Shown: positions 24,599-33,786 of the stretch, one piece after another | How the letters are laid out: every line of letters begins with the position of its first letter | Position numbering within the stretch: position 1 is the stretch's first letter | NCBI GenBank assembly: GCA_964550895.1 | Contig: CAZKAP010000006.1 | Coordinates: 13,069-77,068, forward strand | Reading direction: 5' to 3' | DNA from: CAZKAP01 sp964550895 | Lineage (GTDB): Bacteria; Bacteroidota; Bacteroidia; Flavobacteriales; Flavobacteriaceae | Length of the DNA: 64,000 bases | Position numbers and translations under genes: made by a program | Notes under the pieces: generated by a model | What the model saw: the letters and a program-made list of their open reading frames with translations, nothing else | Told to the model about the DNA's origin: nothing | The model's database searches: none

Positions 24599-25467
24599 TA
24601 CCACGATGCTGTCATGGCCCAGATGCTCACCGCGGCCAGGAAAATTCCCAGGTAATTCCACACGTTCAGCCGTTCCCTGAACGCCAGAACCCCGAGGAGC
24701 GTGCTCAACAGTACGATAGCCACGTTGTTTACAGTGAATACCACGGCGCTGTCCAGGCTGGGACTGTCCAGGGATTTCAGCAGGAAATAAAGAGAAAAGT
24801 AATTCGGTATACCCAGGGCGATCCCTCCGAACCAGTCTTTTCTTCGCATACGCATTTCGCGGGCCAGCCTGTTAGTGAGCACGAATACGCTACCTGAGAT
24901 TCCCGCGCTGAAGAAGACAACGGTCGTAAAGAGGGGAAACCAGCTATCCTTCAGGTAAAATGCCCGGATGAGGTTGATGCTGGAATCTACGATCCCCGAA
25001 CCCAGGAAAACCAGAAAGGGCAGGCGTAGTACATTCCAGCCCAACGGGCTGCCTTGGGTATAATTGCTTAGTATGATAGCGGAAATCGCCAGGGCCACTC
25101 CGGTGATCAGGGTGAAGTTGAAGGGCTCACCGAGCAAGGCAATACCGAATAGTGCCGGAATCACCAGCGACATCTTCGTGGCGACCGATGCCACTCTGAG
25201 ACCGTTTTGCTGAGAGGCCATGGCGATCAGCCGGAATACGATAATAAACAGTATGCCCAGTACACCGCCCAGCAGGACTACGGGAATAAGACCTTCGCTA
25301 TCCAGGTCTTTGGGCAGATGGATGGACAGCACTATGGCTCCCAGTACAGAAGCCACGAAGTAATTCACGATTATGGCGTAGAGGTTGTGAACGCCATAGG
25401 ATCCGAACAATTTAAATACCGCGAAAATGATAGTGCTGCACGCGATGCTGAGTAACAGGTAGATCAT
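24598..25467 (-). CDS. EamA/DMT-family transporter
   Basis: 289 residues with about ten hydrophobic helices arranged as two EamA repeats (two sets of five TM helices). The first repeat carries GLRVASVATKMSLVIPALFGI; the second ends in a short basic loop and NYLGIFLAAVSIW. Members export or import metabolites, and the substrate is unknown. Its start overlaps the HAD gene by four bases (ATGA) and its stop overlaps the IMPACT gene start. Confidence 0.88.
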   Translation of the reverse strand: MIYLLLSIACSTIIFAVFKLFGSYGVHNLYAIIVNYFVASVLGAIVLSIHLPKDLDSEGLIPVVLLGGVLGILFIIVFRLIAMASQQNGLRVASVATKMSLVIPALFGIALLGEPFNFTLITGVALAISAIILSNYTQGSPLGWNVLRLPFLVFLGSGIVDSSINLIRAFYLKDSWFPLFTTVVFFSAGISGSVFVLTNRLAREMRMRRKDWFGGIALGIPNYFSLYFLLKSLDSPSLDSAVVFTVNNVAIVLLSTLLGVLAFRERLNVWNYLGIFLAAVSIWAMTASW

Positions 25468-26072
25468 AGAGAGAAGCGACTCGGCAATTCGGTTATCTCC
25501 TCGCGTCCCACCCTGAGGTGCCAGGTCTGCCAGCCCAGCCGTCCGGCCGCCCGCGTGTTTTCTTCCGTGTCGTCTATAAAGAGTGTCTTATCAGGCAGAA
25601 GCCCCATCTGAGCCCCAACGAACTCGAATATTTCCTCATCGGGCTTGCGCATACCCATTTCGTAGGAAAGGTAAAAACCTTCGAAGGCATCGCGAAAGGT
25701 GTTGAATTTCGTCAGTCCCATCTGTTTCCTTACATATTCGATGTGCAGCTCGTTGGTATTGCTCAACAGGAATAGGCGCTGTTCCCGAGTGGCCGAAAAA
25801 TTCCGAATGAAATCAAGTCTGTGGTCCGGGAATTCGCGCAATATGGAATTCCATCCCATTACGATCTCCTCCTGAGGGGTGCCCGGCAGGAAAACCTCCA
25901 TGCCTTCCAGGAATTCCACTGTGGATACGGCTCCTTTTTCGTACTGCAGGAATAACTCCATCATCCCGGGTGGAAAGGCTTCTAGTCCGAGCTCCCTCAG
26001 GGCCCTGCCCGTTGCCTCCTTGTCGAGATCTATGAAAATATCACCGAAATCGAATACGATGTTCTCAATCAC
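25464..26072 (-). CDS. HAD-superfamily hydrolase
   Basis: 202 residues from a GTG at 26072. Motif I is VFDFGDIFIDL (DxGD form), motif III includes the Lys of MGMRKPDEEIF, and motif IV is LFIDDTEEN. The cap is a short helical C1 type. Relatives dephosphorylate sugar phosphates or nucleotides. Overlapping ribD by eight bases, it could supply the phosphatase that riboflavin synthesis needs to remove the phosphate from the ribityl pyrimidine, but this is only a contextual guess. Confidence 0.88.
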   Translation of the reverse strand: MIENIVFDFGDIFIDLDKEATGRALRELGLEAFPPGMMELFLQYEKGAVSTVEFLEGMEVFLPGTPQEEIVMGWNSILREFPDHRLDFIRNFSATREQRLFLLSNTNELHIEYVRKQMGLTKFNTFRDAFEGFYLSYEMGMRKPDEEIFEFVGAQMGLLPDKTLFIDDTEENTRAAGRLGWQTWHLRVGREEITELPSRFSL

Positions 26073-27117
26073 GATAGTATATATTTAAAGTATCACCTTG
26101 TACGTTGTGGCTTTCTGCCAGTCTTCCCCTGGATGCCGGTGCCCTCAGTCCGTCACCTAAGGATTTCGATCCTGTGAATTCCCATATTTCATCCCAGAGA
26201 TCGCGTTCCAGAAACAGGTCCCAAAGGGCTCTTCCTCCTTCGATCAGCAGGCTATCCATGCCTTCTTTCTTCAGGTAATTCAATACGGTTTCGGCCAGGT
26301 CTTCCCCAGGCGCGGGAGGAAGCCATGCGACATGCCGTCCGGCTTTGGAATCACCGGTTTTTTTTCCGAAAACCACAGTAGGCGGGCCAGGCTGAAGTAG
26401 TCGGGCATCCGAAGGGACCCTCGCTCTGGGATCCCAGAGCAAACGGACCGGATCCGGACCGCCCCAGTTTCGGTTATCCAGCGTGGGATTATCGGCTGAG
26501 GCCGTTCCCGCACCCACGAGTATGGCCGAGGCCTCACTCCGCAGTTTGTGGGCCAGTTGCCTGCTGAATCGGTTACTGATCCAGTACGGGGTCCCGGGAT
26601 GGCGGTCTTCCCGGTAAGGAGCCACGTAGCCGTCGCTCGATCGCGCCCATTTCAGTCGTATAAAGGGTCGTTGCTTCTGCTGGTTGATCAGAAATCGGCG
26701 GTGCAGTACGCGGCACTCTGCTTCGAGTATGCCTGTGGTTACGCTCTTGCCGGCCTCCTGCAATTCACGAATACCCCCCCCCTGAACCAGGGGATTGGGG
26801 TCTGAGATGCCGATGAAAACATCGGGTATGGCCGTGGCCGCAATGGCTCGTGAACAGGGAGGGGTCTTCCCGAAATGGGAACAGGGCTCGAGGGTAACGT
26901 ATAATCGGGCATGGCTGAGGTCCGAACCCGAGGGTACGTTCTGTAGCGCATTGATTTCGGCATGGGGGCCACCGAAAGAACTGCTAAAACCTTCCCCGAG
27001 GATCCGTCCTCCGCGGTCCGTGATGCAGCAGCCCACCCCCGGATTGGGCGCCGCCTGCAGTGTGGCCTGTGACCCCAGTTGAATGGCACGGGCCATGTAT
27101 TTTTCGTGTATCTTCAC
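26065..27117 (-). CDS. ribD: Bifunctional riboflavin deaminase/reductase RibD
   Basis: 350 residues from a GTG at 27117; this start (MKIHEKYMARAI) matches the family, whereas the next ATG would drop seven residues. The N-terminal CMP-deaminase-like domain has the zinc site GPHAEINAL and PCSHFGKTPPC. The C-terminal reductase domain includes IRLKWARSSDGYVA and LLIEGGRALWDLF. It carries out the second and third steps of riboflavin synthesis from GTP. It heads a four-gene overlapping run. Confidence 0.96.
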   Translation of the reverse strand: MKIHEKYMARAIQLGSQATLQAAPNPGVGCCITDRGGRILGEGFSSSFGGPHAEINALQNVPSGSDLSHARLYVTLEPCSHFGKTPPCSRAIAATAIPDVFIGISDPNPLVQGGGIRELQEAGKSVTTGILEAECRVLHRRFLINQQKQRPFIRLKWARSSDGYVAPYREDRHPGTPYWISNRFSRQLAHKLRSEASAILVGAGTASADNPTLDNRNWGGPDPVRLLWDPRARVPSDARLLQPGPPTVVFGKKTGDSKAGRHVAWLPPAPGEDLAETVLNYLKKEGMDSLLIEGGRALWDLFLERDLWDEIWEFTGSKSLGDGLRAPASRGRLAESHNVQGDTLNIYYRD

Positions 27118-27141
27118 CCGGTAAAAGTAGTGTATTCGCCC

Positions 27142-27627
27142 ATGAGTGCATTCGAAATTCGCCCGCTTGTGCAGGCCGACAATGCTTCCCTCTCGGCAGT
27201 TATTCGAAAGGTATTGCTGGATCTGGGCGTCCCCAAAGTCGGAACCGCCTATGCTGACCCCGAACTCGATCAGATGTATCAGGCCTATCTCCGTCCCGGA
27301 TGCGGCTACTGGGTAGCCCAGGGCCCCTCAGGAATCGTTGGAGGCTGTGGTACAGCACCTTTAAGGGATGCGGATCCGGGCATTTGCGAACTTCAGAAAA
27401 TGTATCTCGATCCGGCCGCTCGGGGCCGCGGCTTGGGCGTTCGTTTGTTGGAGGTCAACCTCGACTTCGCCCGGGAGTGGGGATACGAACAGATGTATCT
27501 GGAGACTATGACGTACATGGAAGCCGCACAGAAGCTGTACCGGAAATACGGGTTTGAATATCTGGACGGGCCACTTGGAAATACCGGCCATTATTCATGC
27601 CCCGTGCAGATGATTAAGCGGCTCTAA
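27142..27627 (+). CDS. GNAT-family N-acetyltransferase
   Basis: 161 residues from the ATG at 27142. The Q/R-x2-G-x-G/A loop is ARGRGLGVRLLE, preceded by the ELQKMYLDPA strand and followed by MYLETMTYMEAAQKLYRKYGFEYL. The pattern resembles ribosomal-protein or amino-acid acetyltransferases of the MarR-associated type; the substrate is unknown. It is divergent from ribD (24 bases between starts) and 12 bases before prmC. Confidence 0.9.
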   Translation: MSAFEIRPLVQADNASLSAVIRKVLLDLGVPKVGTAYADPELDQMYQAYLRPGCGYWVAQGPSGIVGGCGTAPLRDADPGICELQKMYLDPAARGRGLGVRLLEVNLDFAREWGYEQMYLETMTYMEAAQKLYRKYGFEYLDGPLGNTGHYSCPVQMIKRL

Positions 27628-27639
27628 GTCCCCTTCGAA

Positions 27640-28515
27640 ATGCAGTTGGCCCTGTACCGAAACCATTTGCTTCAAGACTTGTCCACAATCTATGGGATGG
27701 AGGAGGCCCGTGCTATTTTTTCCCGTTTGCTGGAAGATTTACTGGGCCTGGAACCCTTTATGTGGGTTCGGGAACCGGATTATAAACTCGACCACCGGCA
27801 ATTCGCGCTTCTGGAGCAGGCCCGAACCGGCCTTCTCCAGGGCAAGCCGGTTCAGCAGCTGACCGGGCGTGAATACTTTATGGGGATGTCCCTGATGGTC
27901 AGCCCGGACGTACTGATTCCAAGGCCGGAAACCGAGGGACTGGTGCGGCTGGCCGAGGAACTGATGGATGCAGACAGGCCGGGATCCGGACGTCTGGTGG
28001 ATATGGGAACTGGAAGCGGATGCATTGCCCTCGCTCTGAAAAAGTCGCGGCCCGATTGGGACATTTGGGGGCTGGACATCAGCGAAGAGGCCATCGATGT
28101 TGCAGGGATCAACGCCAGAAGTGTAGGTGCAGCCATACATTTGGAGCACTTCGATCTGCTCGACTGGAGGGGCCATCGGAACAACCGGAGCTTTGCCGGC
28201 TTCGATGTGCTGGTATCCAATCCCCCCTATATACCGAATGAGGAATGGGCCTCGCTTGGGGTCCACGTCAGGGAGCACGAACCTCCTCAGGCGCTGTTCG
28301 TTCCGGATGCCGATCCGCTCATCTTCTATAGGGAACTCGCCGAATGGGCGAGGAGTGAAGGTGCCCGGCGCGTGCACCTTTGTGCCGAATGCCATACCCA
28401 CTTTGTGAGCGACGTTCGCGAACTTTGGGCGCAACTTTCGGTGGGGGCATTGCAGGTGCATGAAGACATCTATGATCGGCCGAGATTCGTTAGCGGTCGC
28501 ATCGATCGAAGCTAA
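27640..28515 (+). CDS. prmC: Release factor glutamine methyltransferase
   Basis: 291 residues. An N-terminal helical release-factor-binding domain (to about 85) is followed by a SAM domain with DMGTGSGCIALAL and the catalytic NPPYIP that recognises glutamine. LIPRPETEGLV is the usual interdomain signature. PrmC methylates the GGQ glutamine of RF1/RF2. It probably shares a transcript with the GNAT gene before it. Confidence 0.96.
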   Translation: MQLALYRNHLLQDLSTIYGMEEARAIFSRLLEDLLGLEPFMWVREPDYKLDHRQFALLEQARTGLLQGKPVQQLTGREYFMGMSLMVSPDVLIPRPETEGLVRLAEELMDADRPGSGRLVDMGTGSGCIALALKKSRPDWDIWGLDISEEAIDVAGINARSVGAAIHLEHFDLLDWRGHRNNRSFAGFDVLVSNPPYIPNEEWASLGVHVREHEPPQALFVPDADPLIFYRELAEWARSEGARRVHLCAECHTHFVSDVRELWAQLSVGALQVHEDIYDRPRFVSGRIDRS

Positions 28516-28565
28516 GACCATGAGACCTGGGGCAAAACACAGTTAATGAATACGATGAAATAGCA

Positions 28566-30584
28566 ATGAGTAAGGATATTCGAGAGGAGATTGAGAAACT
28601 CAGCAGAGAAATCGAAGAACACAACCACCGCTACTACGTGCTGGATGAACCGGTGATCAGTGACGAGGAGTTTGACGCCATGTTGCGCCGACTCCAGGCC
28701 CTGGAACAGGATCATCCGGAATTCCGTAGCGCGCATTCGCCTACACTCAGAGTAGGGGGGAGTGTGACGAAAGACTTCGAGACCCGCGAACACGACTTCC
28801 GTATGTATTCTCTGGATAACGGGTACACCTGGGAGGAAGTGGTGAGCTGGGAAGAACGCCTTCGGAAAACACTAGGGAAGGAGATCGGCCTGTCGTATAC
28901 CTGTGAGTTGAAGTACGATGGAGCATCGATTAGCCTCAAATACGAAGATGGACTCCTTACCCGAGCCCTGACCCGGGGAGATGGCATACAGGGGGATGAT
29001 GTTACCGACAATATACGTACCATCCGAACCGTACCCCTGCGCCTAAAGGGTGATTATCCGGCTGTGATGGAGGTCCGGGGGGAGATCGTGCTGCCCCTGG
29101 AGGGATTCCAGCGGATGAATCGCGAACGTAAACGGGCCGGAGAGCCCCTGTATATGAACCCCAGGAATACGGCCTCGGGTAGCCTTAAGCTTCAGGATAG
29201 TTCCCTGGTGGCGGCACGCCCCCTGGTGTGCCTGGTCTACGGCTGGGCCGGTCCGGATTCCGGCCTCAGGAGGCAATATGATTTCCTTAATAAAGCCCGA
29301 AATTGGGGTTTCATGGTGCCTCCCGAGTCCTCCTACTGCCCGGATTTGGATCATGTCAGGGCTTTTGTCGACCGATGGGAAGAAGAGCGGGAACGACTGC
29401 CCTATGAAACGGATGGAGTGGTGATCAAAGTAGACCCGGTGGAACTGCAGCAGCGGGTAGGCTATACCTCCAAGTCGCCCCGCTGGGCACTGGCCTATAA
29501 GTTTCAGGCCCAGCAGGCGATAACCCGCCTGCTGGGCATTACCTATCAGGTAGGACGCACGGGAGCCATTACCCCGGTGGCCGAACTGGAACCCGTACTC
29601 CTCGACGGAACTACGGTAAAGCGGGCATCGCTCCACAATGCAGACCAGATCGCTAAACTCGATTTGCGGGTCGGCGATTCCGTGTTTGTGGAAAAAGGAG
29701 GGGAGATCATCCCCAAAGTCACCGGTATCATCGAGCAACTGCGTCCGGCCGATAGTGCTCCGCACCAGTACATCACCCATTGCCCGGTATGCCTTACGGA
29801 ACTCGTTCGGCTCGAGGGGGATGTCCAGCATTTCTGTCCCAACAGCACGCAGTGCCCTTCACAGATCAAAGGTCGAATCGAACACTTTATATCGCGCAAA
29901 GCCATGGACATAGACGGACTTGGGAGTGAAACCGTGGGACGGTTTGTGGATGAGGGCTTGATCGCAAACTACGCGGATCTCTACACTCTGGAGGCCGAAC
30001 GGATTGTGCCCCTGGAGGGGATGGCCAAGAAATCCGCAGAGCGGATAATTACCGGGATAGAACAATCGAAGCGCATTCCTTTTTCCCGGGTACTCTTTGC
30101 CCTGGGCATACGGCATGTGGGCGAGACGGTAGCTGCCATACTCGCTGAGCATTTCGGAAGTCTGGAACGGCTGAGTCAGGCTGAGGTGGAAGAGCTTACC
30201 GCACTGGAAGATATTGGGCCCCGAATAGCGGAGAGTCTCGTTCTTTTCTTTGCCAATCCGGATAACCGACAGATTATCGAACGGCTTAAATTCTATGGAT
30301 TGCAGTTGGAACGCACTGGAGAGGATGCCACCGAGATCCGGCATAACCCGCATATAAGCGGGAAGAAATTTGTTATTTCCGGAGTTTTTGAAAAACTGGG
30401 GCGGGAAGAACTCAAGGAGAAACTGCAAGCCCAGGGGGGTCTGGTCCAGTCCTCATTGAGTTCAAAAACCGATTTCCTGGTGGCAGGCGATAACATGGGA
30501 CCCAGCAAGCGACAAAAAGCAGAAAAACTCTCCATACCCATAGTGGGCGAGAAGGACATCACCGAATGGCTTTCGCCCGATTAG
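28566..30584 (+). CDS. ligA: NAD-dependent DNA ligase
   Basis: 672 residues, full length. Domain Ia (about 1-70) and the adenylation domain with K116 in CELKYDGA, then the OB fold, a four-Cys zinc finger (CPVC, FCPN, QCPS), helix-hairpin-helix repeats and a C-terminal BRCT domain (about 590-672, KFVISGVFEKLGREELKE and TDFLVAGDNMG). It seals nicks during replication and repair. Fifty bases of non-coding sequence precede it. Confidence 0.98.
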   Translation: MSKDIREEIEKLSREIEEHNHRYYVLDEPVISDEEFDAMLRRLQALEQDHPEFRSAHSPTLRVGGSVTKDFETREHDFRMYSLDNGYTWEEVVSWEERLRKTLGKEIGLSYTCELKYDGASISLKYEDGLLTRALTRGDGIQGDDVTDNIRTIRTVPLRLKGDYPAVMEVRGEIVLPLEGFQRMNRERKRAGEPLYMNPRNTASGSLKLQDSSLVAARPLVCLVYGWAGPDSGLRRQYDFLNKARNWGFMVPPESSYCPDLDHVRAFVDRWEEERERLPYETDGVVIKVDPVELQQRVGYTSKSPRWALAYKFQAQQAITRLLGITYQVGRTGAITPVAELEPVLLDGTTVKRASLHNADQIAKLDLRVGDSVFVEKGGEIIPKVTGIIEQLRPADSAPHQYITHCPVCLTELVRLEGDVQHFCPNSTQCPSQIKGRIEHFISRKAMDIDGLGSETVGRFVDEGLIANYADLYTLEAERIVPLEGMAKKSAERIITGIEQSKRIPFSRVLFALGIRHVGETVAAILAEHFGSLERLSQAEVEELTALEDIGPRIAESLVLFFANPDNRQIIERLKFYGLQLERTGEDATEIRHNPHISGKKFVISGVFEKLGREELKEKLQAQGGLVQSSLSSKTDFLVAGDNMGPSKRQKAEKLSIPIVGEKDITEWLSPD

Positions 30585-30597
30585 TCCTGCGAGCTGT

Positions 30598-31440
30598 TCA
30601 TATGGAATTTCGAGCCCTGCTCCTGCGGTAGAAAATCCAGGAAAGTAAGGCAGTAAAGATCAGGACAAAGGGCCAGGCCGCGGCGATGCCCAACAGGAAC
30701 GATGTGAAGTACCCCCAGCCCTTGCCCAGGTTATCCGTCAGTTGTGAACCGAAAGACGGACCCGGGGAGTCGACCTGCTGATGGCAGCGGATCTCAAGAG
30801 TCGAATACGCCACCTGCTTACTCAGGTAACGGAGCCTGCCCTGCATGGATTCGATATCCGATCGGTTGGCGTTTAGTTCTTTCTCGATGGCCAGGATGTC
30901 CTCTACGCTGCGACTGCTCTTAAGCAGGGAGAGGTAGCGTTCCTCCAGTTGACGCTTGCTGTTCAGCCGGGCCTCCAAATCGATGTATTCCTCCGTTACA
31001 TCCCGGACACCGGAGCGGAAGTATTCCACCTCACTTCCCGAGCTCGATATGCGGGTTACGAGTTCGTCGTAGGCAGCGGCCGGGATGCGTACCTGTAACC
31101 TGAGGGATTTGGCGTAGTCTGTATCGGTACGCTCCTCTTCGCCTATGTACCCGCCAGCGGATTCCACCGCTTCGCGTATGCGGGCCGCCGTCTCAATGAG
31201 ATCCGGGCTACGAAGGCTTAACTCACCATTTCGGATCAGTTTACGACCTTCCGCGATGGGGGCCCCGCTTTCCTGAATGGATCCGGGAGCCTTCGACGGG
31301 CTTTCGTAATTCGCCGTACTGAGGTAAGTTTCTGCATCCGGGGCGGGGTAATCCTCACTGGATGCACTGTCGCCGCAGCTTGAGATCAGCAGGCAGAGGG
31401 CCAGGCCGATCAGAGTAGTCTTGTTTTGGGCAATTGCCAT
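30598..31440 (-). CDS. DUF4349 lipoprotein
   Basis: 280 residues. The lipoprotein signal ends at C22 (LLISSC). An N-terminal low-complexity linker is followed by the DUF4349 core: RKLIRNGELSLRSPDL, AGGYIGEE, LRLQVRIPAAAYDELV, and a coiled coil of about 35 residues (LEARLNSKRQLEERYLSLL, IEKELNANRSDIESM). A TM helix at about 245-270 precedes a basic tail. The function is unknown; the family is thought to act at the envelope. Convergent with ligA. The 31441-31499 gap shows no clear promoter. Confidence 0.88.
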   Translation of the reverse strand: MAIAQNKTTLIGLALCLLISSCGDSASSEDYPAPDAETYLSTANYESPSKAPGSIQESGAPIAEGRKLIRNGELSLRSPDLIETAARIREAVESAGGYIGEEERTDTDYAKSLRLQVRIPAAAYDELVTRISSSGSEVEYFRSGVRDVTEEYIDLEARLNSKRQLEERYLSLLKSSRSVEDILAIEKELNANRSDIESMQGRLRYLSKQVAYSTLEIRCHQQVDSPGPSFGSQLTDNLGKGWGYFTSFLLGIAAAWPFVLIFTALLSWIFYRRSRARNSI

Positions 31441-31499
31441 AAGGAAAAAGGTTTGATCTCGTAATTTACAAAAACACAGCCCACCTTCAGGACCGGGCT

Positions 31500-32417
31500 T
31501 CAGACGGACTTCATAGTCCAGCGTACGGGTCTTCTCAGCACGCCCTCGGTCCTCGCATAGCGGAAGTCCAGGACGCCCACATTGCGGCCGTAGGGACCGG
31601 TGTGACTGATCACTACCCGGTGTTCGTGTTCATTGGTGGTGACGATAGGTTCGTCCAGGGCGTGACGGGGATGTCCTCCGAGTATGGCATCCGTATGGCG
31701 GAGTTGGGCGGAAAGGCGAAGGTCACTATCCCTGAATCTGTCCATATAGTCGAATCCCAATTGAGACAGGCATATTACCAGGTCACAGCCGTGTTCTTCC
31801 CTGAGTCTTTTTTCCCAGTATAACGCAGATTCTGCCGGAGAACTATACACCAGTTCCTCACGTCTTCTGTCGGATACTCGTCCCTTCAGACCTGGACCTA
31901 AAGCGTACAGGCCCACCTTTATATCCCCCCGGGCGTAAACCCCAAAAGGCTCCGACCAGGAGCCCAGAGCCGTCATGCCCAGGTCGTAATTGGAACAAAT
32001 CAGGTCGAAATTGGCTGAATCCCGACAGAATCTCCAGGCGTCCAGGCCGCCAGACAGGTCGCTGTCGCCCAGCGTAATGGCGTCATAACCCAGTTCATTC
32101 AGCACAGCGCACTCGGGGATACCCCTGAAAAGCCTGTGAAAATAGGTGCTTCCCGTAAAGTCACCGGTATCGACCAGCATAGAGGCGTCGGCCTCCTGCC
32201 GTAGGCGTCGGATGGCCTGACGGAATGCCTTCAGATCAGGAGAGGAGTCGGCTCCTGCCGGTTTCCTTTCGGCACCAAAACTGCTGTGTATTCCACCGGT
32301 ATGAATGAGGCGGAAGACCCAATCGGATTCGGACTTGCAGGACTGCAGTACCCCCAGGCCGGAACCCGCCCAGAAGATTGAAGCAGAGGTGTTTTTTAGG
32401 AATTGGCGTCGGTTCAA
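31500..32417 (-). CDS. 5'-nucleotidase-like metallophosphatase domain protein, catalytic residues missing
   Basis: 305 residues from a TTG start, two bases after the stop of its partner gene. The N-terminus carries a twin-arginine motif (NRRQFLK) with a cysteine at 27 that could be lipidated. The fold matches the N-terminal metallophosphatase domain of UshA-type 5'-nucleotidases, but the D-x-H motif reads HTGGIH (39-44), the GNHE-x-D motif reads GDSDLS (117-122) and the LSHLG histidine is Gln (217-221). DTGD (83-86) and the first His of GGHPRH (247-252) remain. The metal site and the catalytic His/Asp pair are therefore incomplete. With its neighbour it forms a split nucleotidase, probably a binding or scaffold protein. 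Confidence 0.8.
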   Translation of the reverse strand: MNRRQFLKNTSASIFWAGSGLGVLQSCKSESDWVFRLIHTGGIHSSFGAERKPAGADSSPDLKAFRQAIRRLRQEADASMLVDTGDFTGSTYFHRLFRGIPECAVLNELGYDAITLGDSDLSGGLDAWRFCRDSANFDLICSNYDLGMTALGSWSEPFGVYARGDIKVGLYALGPGLKGRVSDRRREELVYSSPAESALYWEKRLREEHGCDLVICLSQLGFDYMDRFRDSDLRLSAQLRHTDAILGGHPRHALDEPIVTTNEHEHRVVISHTGPYGRNVGVLDFRYARTEGVLRRPVRWTMKSV

Positions 32418-32419
32418 CT

Positions 32420-33187
32420 CTAGCGGATTATGCGGATACGATTATCATCAAATTTCTGAAATCCCTTGTGACCACTACCGTAGCTAACCAGCAGGTCGTA
32501 TGCAGTAAACGGGCAGATCACCACGGCACCGGGCTCAGTCGGCAGGGCAGGCGTCTTTAGAAGATCCATACTCCTTTGATCGAGCAGGACGAGGTAATTC
32601 CCGAGGTCGTTCAAGGGTTTACCCTGGATTTCCATGGACATTATCTGCGTACCGGGTTCCAGATAGAGGCTGGCACCGGAGAAGGCAAACTTCAGGTCTT
32701 TCTCGATCAGTGCGGCCAGGTACAACCGAAGAGCCCTACCGCTCAGCTCGACCAGCACCAGGGGATCGAAATCCGGGTATACCGCCCAGAGGTCCGGTCG
32801 GGTAACCGTTCCGGCGGCCAGTCCCCTGTGCATGGGAGATTTGTTGAGTATAACCAGGTCCAGGTCACGCTGCGTCTGAGTCCTGCACCACATTCCTCCT
32901 TCCTCCCGAACGGCATCGCAGACGAAGTAGGCCAGTTCGTCCCTCCAGTGCTCCGACCGGGATTCCAGGCCGTACAGGGCTTCGGATACCGTCATGGTTT
33001 CCCTGAGGCTCCGGTACTGGAGTTGATAGGGCAGCATCGGATCATTGAGGGATTGCCCCGCTGAGCTTGTATCCGGAACAGCTACCAGAGCGGCATCGAC
33101 CTGGGTCAGTACCCTTCTTTCATCCAAACAGGATAAACAAACCACGAGAACAAGCCCAGCAAAGCAGTATCTGAATTTCGTTAACAT
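32420..33187 (-). CDS. 5'-nucleotidase C-terminal-domain lipoprotein
   Basis: 255 residues with a lipoprotein signal ending at C20 (VVCLSC). The body resembles the substrate-binding C-terminal domain of 5'-nucleotidases: the DLDLVILNKSPMHRGLAAGTVTRPDLWAVYP-type segment stands where N-x-GG-(I/V)-R normally occurs, followed by VELSGRALRLYL and a YLVLLDQ-type strand. The GG-I-R motif is altered to KSPMHR. It is two bases upstream of the metallophosphatase half, so the usual single polypeptide is split in reverse domain order across two genes. The family call is moderate; the activity is doubtful. Confidence 0.75.
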   Translation of the reverse strand: MLTKFRYCFAGLVLVVCLSCLDERRVLTQVDAALVAVPDTSSAGQSLNDPMLPYQLQYRSLRETMTVSEALYGLESRSEHWRDELAYFVCDAVREEGGMWCRTQTQRDLDLVILNKSPMHRGLAAGTVTRPDLWAVYPDFDPLVLVELSGRALRLYLAALIEKDLKFAFSGASLYLEPGTQIMSMEIQGKPLNDLGNYLVLLDQRSMDLLKTPALPTEPGAVVICPFTAYDLLVSYGSGHKGFQKFDDNRIRIIR

Positions 33188-33254
33188 TAGCTATCTTTCG
33201 GCACTAATTCATTTCGGGCTGTAATTTCCGCAATAAAACGTAAACGGTACACGG

Positions 33255-33785
33255 GTGTTAGGGGCACTTAAAGATAAATTAAAGGTTATATCGGGCAGGA
33301 AGTATCTGCGCCAAAAATGGGGCAAGATGAATACCCCGGAAGAAAGCCGGAGCGAAATACGCCACATTGGCTGTATCGTCGACATGGATGCCTTCGATAA
33401 TCCCGAGACCTTCTTCAGCCTGAGGAAAGATTTTGACCTCAGTCCTAACGGTGTACAAATCATAGGATACAAGCGCGTATTCGATCGCGTGGCACCTTTC
33501 GGTGTACAGTATTTCACCGACAAGGATCTCAGTTGGAATGGCCGGATAGAAAATGGCCATGTCAAAGAGTTCCTGATGTACGATTACGATATCCTGATCA
33601 ATTATTACGAAAGGGATGCCCTCCTTCTCAAGCTCCTGACGGTGTCTACCAGGGCCCGGTTCCGTGTGGGACTCGGAGAAGCCGATGCTCGTCTGAACGA
33701 CCTGATCCTGGAGGCACACCTGGAGGATATCGATCAGTTCAAAATAGAGCTCGGGAAATATCTCAAACTGCTAGGGGAATTTTAA
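33255..33785 (+). CDS. Conserved protein upstream of dapA (DUF6913-like)
   Basis: 176 residues if the GTG at 33255 is used; the first ATG is 24 codons later, and the start is not settled by any clear ribosome-binding site. It is soluble, with a basic N-terminus, CIVDMDAFDNPE, VQIIGYKR, EFLMYDYDILINYY and RARFRVGLGEADARLNDL. I recall this as a Flavobacteriia family (DUF6913) that habitually precedes dapA. The fold and function are unknown. It ends one base before the dapA ATG, so the pair is co-transcribed. Confidence 0.7.
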   Translation: MLGALKDKLKVISGRKYLRQKWGKMNTPEESRSEIRHIGCIVDMDAFDNPETFFSLRKDFDLSPNGVQIIGYKRVFDRVAPFGVQYFTDKDLSWNGRIENGHVKEFLMYDYDILINYYERDALLLKLLTVSTRARFRVGLGEADARLNDLILEAHLEDIDQFKIELGKYLKLLGEF

Positions 33786-33786
33786 T

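Noticed and set aside
27739..28521. 260-codon minus-strand frame opposite prmC
   Set aside because: prmC has all its motifs on the other strand; the antisense frame is a by-product of codon bias and has no recognisable domain.
29043..29831. 262-codon minus-strand frame opposite ligA
   Set aside because: ligA is complete on the plus strand; this frame is a shadow.
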